Assembly: GCA_041486365.1 (NCBI GenBank) | Contig: JBGPLH010000078.1 | Coordinates: forward strand, 1 to 11,072 | Direction: 5' to 3' | Source: JBGPLH01 sp041486365 [NCBI: Thermodesulfobacteriota bacterium] | GTDB lineage: Bacteria > JAUYMQ01 | Length of the DNA: 11,072 bases | Part shown: one piece after another, positions 6,616 to 11,072 of the stretch | Numbering within the stretch: the first letter of the stretch is position 1 | Layout of the letters: the number at the start of each line of letters is the position of its first letter | Program-made: the position numbers and the translations under genes | The notes under the pieces: model-generated | Seen by the model: only the letters and a program-made list of their open reading frames with translations | Database searches by the model: none | What the model was told of the DNA's origin: nothing

Positions 6616-7464
6616 TCAGAACGTGAACAGCTCGATCCCGCCCGACACATTGAGGGCCACGCCGGTGATGTACTTGGCCTTGTCCGAGCAAAGGAAGACG
6701 ATGGCGTTGGCGATGTCCTCCGGCTCCCCTTCCCTGCCGAAAGCGGTGCGCTTGCGCATCCGGTCGTTCATCTCCTTGTTCACTGCGTCGGCCATCTTGA
6801 AGGCCTCGGAGCCGATGATGCCGGGCACGATGGCGTTCGCGGTGATGTTGTAGCGGGCCCCCTCCAGGGCCAGCGTGCGCGTGAGGCCGATCACGCCGAT
6901 CTTCGTCGTCGAGTAGGAGGCCTGCCCGAAGCCTCCCATGATCCCCGCCACGGACGCCAGATTGATGATTCGCCCCCAGCCCCGCTCCTTCATGCCCGGC
7001 CAGACGGCCTGGGCGCAGTTGAAGGAGCCGGTGAGGTTCACCCGCAGGTCGCGCTCCCACAGCTCGATCGACTGCTTCTCGAAGCGCGCCACGTGGTCCA
7101 CCGTTCCGGCGTTGTTCACGAGGATGTCGATGCGGCCCATCTCCTTCGACGCCCGCGCCACCCCATCGAAAACCCCCTGACGGTCCGTGACGTCCATCTT
7201 GATCGCCATGGCCCGGCGCCCCATCTTCCGGATGTCCTCGACCGTCTGCTCCGTGTAGACCACGCCCTGCGCCTTCATCACCTGCGCGAGCATGCTCTCC
7301 TGCTCGGTGCGCGTCGGGGTCTGATCGCTCTCCACCATGATGTCGGCAATCACCACGTCGGCGCCCACCTCGGCCAGAGCCATGGCGTCGGCGCGGCCCA
7401 GGCCGCGCGAGCCGCCGGTGACGAGCGCCACCTTCCCTTCCAGCAAGTTGTTCCAGGAGCTCAC
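6616..7464 (-). CDS. Short-chain dehydrogenase/reductase with an insertion after beta-strand 2
   Basis: NAD(P)-dependent oxidoreductase of the classical SDR fold, 282 residues. Visible motifs: TGGSRGLG nucleotide loop (16-23), Asp41 at the end of beta-2 (predicts NAD(H)), DVTD (91-94), NNAG (117-120), catalytic Ser171, Tyr184 and Lys188 (YSTTK), and VPG (213-215). Between Asp41 and the GRRAMAIKMDV strand there are about 30 extra residues (43-76), rich in Glu, Gln and Thr, absent from minimal SDRs. The start is GTG at 7462-7464, with GGGAGGA 6 nt upstream. It follows the CoA-transferase/racemase gene by 35 nt, so the two are probably one operon. With SCP2 and the racemase next door, a 3-hydroxyacyl-CoA or hydroxysteroid substrate is the best guess, but SDR substrates cannot be read from motifs. 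Confidence 0.9.
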   Translation of the reverse strand: MSSWNNLLEGKVALVTGGSRGLGRADAMALAEVGADVVIADIMVESDQTPTRTEQESMLAQVMKAQGVVYTEQTVEDIRKMGRRAMAIKMDVTDRQGVFDGVARASKEMGRIDILVNNAGTVDHVARFEKQSIELWERDLRVNLTGSFNCAQAVWPGMKERGWGRIINLASVAGIMGGFGQASYSTTKIGVIGLTRTLALEGARYNITANAIVPGIIGSEAFKMADAVNKEMNDRMRKRTAFGREGEPEDIANAIVFLCSDKAKYITGVALNVSGGIELFTF

Positions 7465-7499
7465 GTCGGTTCCTCCCTCTTCGGAATCGCTGTCGTTCG

Positions 7500-8687
7500 T
7501 CAGATGACCTTTTCCTCGCGCAGCTCCGCGATCGTGTCGCGGTCGTAGCCCAGCTCGGCCACCAGCACCTCCTCGGTGTGCTGGCCCAACTCGGGAGCCG
7601 TGGCGCGGATCTCGCCCGGCGTCGCGGAAAACTTCACCGGGAAGCCGATCTGGCGCTGGGGCCCGGTGCGCGGATCGTCCACCTCGATCACCATCTGGCG
7701 CGCGAGCGCCTGCGGGTGGGTCAGGGCCTCCCCGAAGGAGAGCACCGGCTCCACCATGAGGTCCTTGTCCGCGCAGTAGGAGGTCCACTCATCGAGCGTC
7801 TTCGACCGGAACAGGGCCTCCATCTCCCGCTCCGGCGCCTCCTGCTCCGATCCCTCCGCGTACTGAAGGGAAATGAGGTGCGGCTTCCCGACCGCCTTGC
7901 AGAATGCCTCCCAGAACTTCGGCTCCAGGGCGCCCATGGTCATGTGGCGGCCGTCCTTCGTCTCGTAGATGCGGTAGCACAGGTTGAGGCCGTTCAGCCG
8001 CGTCTCGCCCGGCCTGGGCTCCTCCTTGCCTCCCTCGGCGAAGTACACCGCCGCCGCGTGGGTAACCCAGGACAGGATCCCGTCGGTCATCGAGACGTCG
8101 ACGAACTGCCCCTCCCCCGTGCGGTCCCGGTGATGAAGCGCCGACAGGACCCCGATGGCGGCCATGAGCGCGCCGCCGCCGATGTCGCCGACCTGAACGG
8201 CGGGAATGACCGGTGGGCCGCCCTTCGGCCCGGTCATCGAGGCCGCCCCCGCGATCGCCATGTAGTTGAGGTCGTGCCCCGCGCGGTCGCGGTAGGGGCC
8301 CGTGGCGCCATAGCCCGACAGCGAGCAGTACACGATCCGGCGGTTGGCCTTGCGCGTCATCTCGTAGCCGACGCCCAGCCGGTCCATCACGCCGGGGCGG
8401 AACTGCTCGAGCACCACGTCGAACTTCTTCACCAGCTCGAGGAACAATGACGCCCCTCGCGGATGCTTGAGGTTCAGCGTGATGCTCTTCTTGTTGCGAT
8501 TCAGCGCGTGGAACGCCGCGCTCATCTCGGCCATCAGGGGTGGCGTCCAGCGCAGATAGTCACCGCCGACCGGGTCCTCCACCTTCACCACGTCCGCACC
8601 CATGTCAGCGAGGAGCATCGTGCAGAAGGGCCCTGGAAGGAGCCTCGAGAGGTCCAGGATTTTCACGCCGGACAGCGGACCAGCCAT
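7500..8687 (-). CDS. CaiB/BaiF family III CoA-transferase, AMACR-like racemase type
   Basis: Cytoplasmic enzyme acting on CoA thioesters, 395 residues, full length for family III. The N-terminal block GVKILDLSRLLPGPFCTMLLADMGADVVKVE (7-37) and the RNKKSITLNLK strand (64-74) are family signatures. In alpha-methylacyl-CoA racemases of this fold the catalytic residues are a His/Asp pair and a Glu; the equivalents appear here as His138 in GHDLNY, Asp168 in VGDIGGG and Glu255 in MGALEPKFW. That favours 2-methylacyl-CoA epimerisation over formyl-CoA or carnitine CoA transfer, though a transferase using Asp168 as nucleophile is not excluded. ATG at 8685-8687 has AGAGG 9 nt upstream. It lies 87 nt downstream of SCP2, with a terminator in between, and 35 nt upstream of the SDR gene. 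The trio suggests processing of branched-chain or sterol side-chain acyl-CoAs. Confidence 0.92.
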   Translation of the reverse strand: MAGPLSGVKILDLSRLLPGPFCTMLLADMGADVVKVEDPVGGDYLRWTPPLMAEMSAAFHALNRNKKSITLNLKHPRGASLFLELVKKFDVVLEQFRPGVMDRLGVGYEMTRKANRRIVYCSLSGYGATGPYRDRAGHDLNYMAIAGAASMTGPKGGPPVIPAVQVGDIGGGALMAAIGVLSALHHRDRTGEGQFVDVSMTDGILSWVTHAAAVYFAEGGKEEPRPGETRLNGLNLCYRIYETKDGRHMTMGALEPKFWEAFCKAVGKPHLISLQYAEGSEQEAPEREMEALFRSKTLDEWTSYCADKDLMVEPVLSFGEALTHPQALARQMVIEVDDPRTGPQRQIGFPVKFSATPGEIRATAPELGQHTEEVLVAELGYDRDTIAELREEKVI

Positions 8688-8725
8688 CGTTCGGAACCTC
8701 TGGGCGGCCTCGGGGAGCAGCGGCC

Positions 8726-8764
8726 AAGAAAAGAGGAAGGAGGAGCCCGCGCCCCTCCTTCCTC
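8726..8764 (-). terminator. Rho-independent terminator between SCP2 and the racemase gene
   Basis: GAGGAAGGAGG (8733-8743) pairs perfectly over 11 bp with CCTCCTTCCTC (8754-8764) around a 10-nt loop; on the minus strand the stem runs directly into TTTTCTT (8732-8726). The stem starts 10 nt after the SCP2 stop. It is the only hairpin in the window with a proper T-run. It should end most SCP2 transcripts or act as a partial terminator within the operon. Confidence 0.8.
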
Positions 8765-8774
8765 CGTGGATGCG

Positions 8775-9101
8775 TCAGCCTCCGAGCACCTGCTGGAGCT
8801 TCATCGCGAGCGCCATGTTGCCCGCGACCTTCAGCTTGCCCGACATGAAGGCCATCTGGCCATTCAGCTTGCCCTGCGTGAGATCGACGAAGTCCTTGTC
8901 GCTGATCGTGATCGTGCAGCCGGCGTTGGCGGCGGCCCCGGACTTGGCCTCCGGCACCGTGCAGTCCACTGTCCAGGTCCCGCCCTGGTCGCCGGTGATG
9001 TTGAACTGGTAGACCGCGTTGATCGCCTTGGACTTGTCCGGGTTGCCCTTCAGGCGGTTGTTGATCTCCTCGAAGATCGAAGCGGGGTTCAGATCGGCCA
9101 T
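8775..9101 (-). CDS. SCP2 sterol-binding domain protein
   Basis: Free-standing SCP2 (sterol carrier protein 2) domain, 108 residues, the usual size for a single domain. It should be soluble and bind a lipid or acyl-CoA in a hydrophobic tunnel. Visible features: N-terminal helix (ASIFEEINNRL, 7-17), a central beta-sheet with the GGTWTVDCTV strand (40-49) and CTITISDKDFVDLTQGKLNGQMAFMSGKLKV (62-92), the family's most conserved portion, followed by a C-terminal amphipathic helix (95-105). ATG at 9099-9101 has GGAGGA 8 nt upstream. It is the first gene after a candidate promoter (9326-9355) and is followed by an intrinsic terminator, so it may be expressed at a higher level than the racemase and SDR genes downstream. 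Its likely role is to carry or present substrate for those enzymes (inference from neighbours). Confidence 0.93.
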   Translation of the reverse strand: MADLNPASIFEEINNRLKGNPDKSKAINAVYQFNITGDQGGTWTVDCTVPEAKSGAAANAGCTITISDKDFVDLTQGKLNGQMAFMSGKLKVAGNMALAMKLQQVLGG

Positions 9102-9121
9102 CGTGGGACTCCTCCATGCAA

Positions 9122-9142
9122 AGGCGCGGCTTCACCGCGCCT
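9122..9142 (-). promoter_or_regulatory. 8-bp hairpin just upstream of the SCP2 ribosome binding site
   Basis: AGGCGCGG (9122-9129) and CCGCGCCT (9135-9142) pair around a 5-nt loop. On the minus strand it is followed by TTTGC and then the GGAGGA of SCP2. It may stabilise the 5' end of the transcript or modulate translation; the short T-run makes weak attenuation possible too. Confidence 0.45.
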
Positions 9143-9239
9143 GCGAGGGACCGCGCCTCCCTCCCCTTCCGGCGGAAAGGACGAGGAGGCGAGCCTTCCG
9201 GCGCGCGGCACCGGCTGAATTGGGTTGACGGGTGTGGAG

Positions 9240-9259
9240 CCGAAGGCGGTGGCCTTCGG
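9240..9259 (-). terminator. 8-bp hairpin with a 4-nt loop in the SCP2 upstream spacer
   Basis: CCGAAGGC (9240-9247) and GCCTTCGG (9252-9259) pair perfectly around GGTG. It lies 110 nt after the stop of the membrane-protein gene at 9369 and downstream of the candidate SCP2 promoter, so it could lie inside the SCP2 leader rather than end the upstream transcript. No T-run; role uncertain. Confidence 0.35.
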
Positions 9260-9297
9260 GGGGATCACGCCCTTCCGCGCGGGGAGAGCCCCCGTGC

Positions 9298-9313
9298 GAT
9301 TGACAGTTCAATC
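9298..9313. promoter_or_regulatory. Palindromic candidate operator upstream of SCP2
   Basis: GATTGA-CAGT-TCAATC is a 16-bp palindrome with perfect 6-bp arms, in an AT-rich patch of a GC-rich spacer. It starts about 12 bp downstream of the candidate -10 box at 9326-9331, so a bound dimeric repressor (for example TetR or GntR type) would cover the first transcribed bases. Regulator not in the window; assignment inferred. Confidence 0.5.
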
Positions 9314-9325
9314 AACAGCTCGCGG

Positions 9326-9355
9326 ATAAAAGCACGGCACCCCGGGGACTGTCAA
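9326..9355 (-). promoter_or_regulatory. Candidate sigma70-type promoter for the SCP2 operon
   Basis: On the minus strand a perfect TTGACA (9355-9350) is followed after 18 bp by TTTTAT (9331-9326), a 4-of-6 match to the -10 consensus. The predicted start near 9319 gives a leader of about 220 nt before the SCP2 ATG. It is the only place in the window where a consensus -35 and a passable -10 occur at suitable spacing in front of a gene. Confidence 0.5.
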
Positions 9356-9368
9356 GTGGACGCCGGGC

Positions 9369-9794
9369 CTACGCCTTGAAGGCTTCCTTTATCTCGGGCT
9401 TGGCCATCCCCACCGGCGCCAGGAAGAAGATCAAGGAAACGAGCCCAACGATTATTCGTGCCTTGCCGCTTTCGACTTCAAACCCTTCGACGCCTCCGGT
9501 GATGGCGAGCGCCAGAAGAACCACGCCGATGATCAGGTTGACGCCATTGAAGAGCGTTCGCCCCCACGACCGGAGCCTCCAGAGACCGAAGAAGACGAAG
9601 AGGCTCGCGATGCTCAGGATCGTGAGGGGCCCGATGATCTTGACCACGTCCCAGTCGTATTCCCAGAAGTGCCACGCGCTCCCACCCGCGTGCGGGTTGG
9701 ATCCCGTCAGCACAGCAATGTTCACCACGGTGAAGAGCAGGCCGGTGAGCAAATTCAGAAGCGCGTTGAAGGTGACGACTCCAGGTCGTTTCAT
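9369..9794 (-). CDS. Small four-helix membrane protein, unrecognised (copy 1)
   Basis: I do not recognise a named family. The 141-residue protein has four hydrophobic helices (about 11-30, 52-71, 82-100, 113-130) and a short extracytoplasmic or loop segment with aromatic and acidic residues (41-50, ending in YDWD). A run SLFVFFGLWRLRSW (64-77) at the end of helix 2 matches, without gaps, the same place in the neighbouring gene at 9869-10336, as do Asp-Trp 16 residues before and an Asn 9 residues after it. ATG at 9792-9794 has GGAGA 6 nt upstream. It lies 74 nt downstream of its neighbour, likely in one transcript. No catalytic motif is visible; a structural or accessory membrane role is all that can be said. 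Confidence 0.8.
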   Translation of the reverse strand: MKRPGVVTFNALLNLLTGLLFTVVNIAVLTGSNPHAGGSAWHFWEYDWDVVKIIGPLTILSIASLFVFFGLWRLRSWGRTLFNGVNLIIGVVLLALAITGGVEGFEVESGKARIIVGLVSLIFFLAPVGMAKPEIKEAFKA

Positions 9795-9868
9795 CGAGGA
9801 TCTCCAGCCCCTCCCGGCGCTCCGATCCGCGGCCGCCGGCTGGGGTCAACGATGGGTGGGGTCCCGGG

Positions 9869-10336
9869 TCAGGAGGTCTCCCCCCGGAACAGCATCCGAG
9901 CCTTGCGGTTGAAGAAGAGGTAGAACATGCCGGGCACGAGCAGGATCGCGAAATAGGTGAAGAAGAGCGAGAGCGCCCCGGCCCCGGCCAGGGCGTGCCC
10001 CCCGATCAGGATCGCCAGGTAGATCACGTTCGTGATGAGATAGGCCCACGCACTCCAGCGGCGGTAACTGAGCAACCCGAAGTAGATGACCAACGAGCCC
10101 AGCACCACCGCGAGGAACACACCGCCGCGTCCGAAGGCCCCCCAGTCCATCGTGTTCGCATAGTCCCGCTCGGCGAAGTAGTCCGGTGCGGAGTAGAAGA
10201 AGAACACCGCCACCGCGCACAGCACGTTCAACACCGCGATGACCGCGACCCAGCGGCGGGCCCAGAGGAACGAATTTCCCCCGGGGACTGCCGCCCCCCC
10301 CGGGGATCCCTTCCGGACGCGAACGGACGGACTCAA
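9869..10336 (-). CDS. Small four-helix membrane protein, unrecognised (copy 2)
   Basis: Unrecognised family; 155 residues from the preferred start. After a basic, Gly/Pro-rich N-terminus (1-25) come four hydrophobic helices (about 29-48, 71-90, 98-114, 117-141) and a basic C-terminus (FFNRKARMLFR), suggesting both ends are cytoplasmic. The motif SLVIYFGLLSYRRW (81-94), with Asp-Trp at 64-65 and Asn103, aligns without gaps to the next gene downstream. Start choice: TTG at 10334-10336 has GGGAG 4 nt upstream. The frame stays open to a GTG at 10412-10414, which would add 26 residues, but that codon lies inside the strong hairpin at 10411-10457 and has no Shine-Dalgarno. The TTG spacing is short, so the start is the least certain part of this call. 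Confidence 0.75.
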   Translation of the reverse strand: MSPSVRVRKGSPGGAAVPGGNSFLWARRWVAVIAVLNVLCAVAVFFFYSAPDYFAERDYANTMDWGAFGRGGVFLAVVLGSLVIYFGLLSYRRWSAWAYLITNVIYLAILIGGHALAGAGALSLFFTYFAILLVPGMFYLFFNRKARMLFRGETS

Positions 10337-10410
10337 GCGGCTCCCTTCCGGGGGACGATCACGCGCGGCCGGTCCGGCGTCAGCGGACCCGATCCGTCGC
10401 GGCCCCAGGC

Positions 10411-10457
10411 ACACGCCGGGGGCGGCGCACGCTTGGACGCGCCGCCCCCGGCCGTGT
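10411..10457 (-). terminator. Very strong GC hairpin after secreted paralogue B
   Basis: GCCGGGGGCGGCGC (10415-10428) and GCGCCGCCCCCGGC (10439-10452) form a perfect 14-bp stem around a 10-nt loop, with four more pairs beyond a bulged C (10411-10414 with 10454-10457). It begins 29 nt after the stop at 10487. No T-run follows. It parallels the hairpin after paralogue A at 2463-2497. Confidence 0.6.
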
Positions 10458-10486
10458 CTGGTGATGCCATGCCGATCCCGCGACGG

Positions 10487-11072
10487 TCAGTTCACCGTCA
10501 CGGAGACCGGGTGATCGATGATGTTGAGGAACGCCATCTCGTCGCCCTGCTTATAGTGCGGCGGGTAGAAGTGGTACCAGTAGACCGTGTGAATTCCGCG
10601 GCCGACCGTCTGCCAGTCGATGAAGCGCCCGCCGGCCAGCGGCAGGGCGCCCTTGATCCATTCGGGGCGATCCTTGTTGTTGCCGTCGCCCTTGTAGTAC
10701 TCGGGCTCCGTGCCGCTGTCGGGGTTGTCGCTGTACAGCCCGAGCAGCGTCGTCGAGAAGCTCTTCGGCGGCCGCACGGTGTAGAAGCCTGCGCCCGCTC
10801 CGATGGCCGACGCGTCGAACCCGTAATAGGCGCCCTTCACGTCCTGCTTGTTCATCGCGGTCTCTTCGGGCGTCATCTTCCCGTCCACCAGATCCCAGCG
10901 GTTCGGGTTCGCCGAGGAGAAGACCTTCACGCCGTCCGTGGCCTTGAACGCGTAGTCGTGAGAGACGTCCAGCTCGATGTTGTAGAACGCCCAGGAAGGC
11001 TTGAAGGGCAGGTTGATGGGCACCGGCCACTCGATCCACTCGGGATAGAAGACCGAGTTCACCGTGGCGCCC
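10487..11072 (-). CDS. Secreted beta-rich protein of unrecognised family (paralogue B), N-terminus beyond the window
   Basis: C-terminal portion, 194 visible residues, of a second member of the family seen at 2502-3974. The frame is open to the window edge, and the last codons (GATVNSVFYP) match paralogue A residues 298-306, so the true start lies outside. By-eye alignment gives about 60% identity over the shared ~190 residues. Identical blocks include WIEWPVPINLP, ELDVSHD, WIKGA-PLAGGRF and YHFYP; indels are few and small. No cysteine is present in the visible part. It ends in DHPVSVTVN where A ends in DHPVQVSLYE. It should share the export signal and fold of A, but the N-terminal half is not visible. 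A GC hairpin follows at 10411-10457. Function unknown. Confidence 0.88.
   Translation of the reverse strand, partial: GATVNSVFYPEWIEWPVPINLPFKPSWAFYNIELDVSHDYAFKATDGVKVFSSANPNRWDLVDGKMTPEETAMNKQDVKGAYYGFDASAIGAGAGFYTVRPPKSFSTTLLGLYSDNPDSGTEPEYYKGDGNNKDRPEWIKGALPLAGGRFIDWQTVGRGIHTVYWYHFYPPHYKQGDEMAFLNIIDHPVSVTVN

Noticed and set aside
6397-7548. 383-residue open frame on the plus strand
   Set aside because: It covers a hairpin-rich spacer and the antisense of the SDR gene; no domain, and His/Arg/Gly-rich composition.
7465-7788. Upstream extension of the SDR frame to 7788 (390 residues)
   Set aside because: The extension overlaps the end of the racemase gene in another frame and is low complexity. 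GTG at 7464 has a strong Shine-Dalgarno and gives a normal SDR N-terminus.
714-9808. Near-identical GGAGATCCTC(C)G before the starts of fetB and the membrane protein at 9794
   Set aside because: It is a short ribosome-binding-site context shared by two genes; coincidence under the same translation signal is sufficient.
1-11072. CRISPR arrays, tRNA or rRNA genes, insertion sequences, phage or toxin-antitoxin genes
   Set aside because: I looked for regular direct repeats, cloverleaf-like segments and transposase or integrase motifs and saw none; hairpins in spacers are simple stems.

Overview
The window looks like chromosomal DNA from a high-GC (roughly two-thirds G+C by eye) Gram-negative-type bacterium. 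Every gene I can support reads on the minus strand. Evidence for a diderm includes a YfgM-like tetratricopeptide protein in the neighbourhood of der, and secreted proteins with N-terminal signal peptides. The lipid-metabolism cassette and GC-rich intergenic hairpins would fit several uncultured soil or sediment phyla, but I cannot name the phylum from this sequence. There are no rRNA or tRNA genes, CRISPR arrays, transposases or phage genes.

Layout, in the direction of transcription (high to low coordinates). (1) 11072-10487 is the C-terminal part of a secreted beta-rich protein of unrecognised family (paralogue B), followed by a very strong GC hairpin. (2) 10336-9369 holds two small four-helix membrane proteins that share an ungapped motif and look like a diverged tandem duplication. 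(3) 9368-9102 is a structured regulatory spacer with a plausible sigma70-type promoter, a 16-bp palindrome just after the expected transcription start, and two hairpins. (4) 9101-6616 is a lipid or acyl-CoA cassette: an SCP2 sterol-carrier protein, a rho-independent terminator, an AMACR-like family III CoA-transferase/racemase, and an SDR dehydrogenase with an unusual insertion. (5) 6615-6383 is a GC hairpin spacer with a duplicated 16-bp element. (6) 6382-4110 holds der (ribosome-assembly GTPase) translationally coupled to a YihY/BrkB membrane protein. (7) 3974-2502 is a full-length 490-residue secreted protein (paralogue A, about 60% identical to paralogue B over the shared ~190 residues), again ending in a GC hairpin. 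(8) 2430-1630 is a YfgM-like TPR membrane protein. (9) 1418-1 is a fetA-fetB ABC transporter pair related to the E. coli FetAB iron exporter; fetB runs off the window.

Functionally, the clearest module is SCP2, racemase and SDR. These are free-standing counterparts of the animal peroxisomal machinery (AMACR plus the SDR and SCP2 domains of multifunctional enzyme 2), which suggests breakdown or remodelling of branched-chain or sterol-like acyl-CoAs. The most novel material is the paralogous secreted family at 2502-3974 and 10487-11072, to which I can assign no function. No intergenic stretch exceeds 300 bases; the three largest (1419-1629, 6383-6615, 9102-9368) are described through their hairpins, repeats and candidate promoter.
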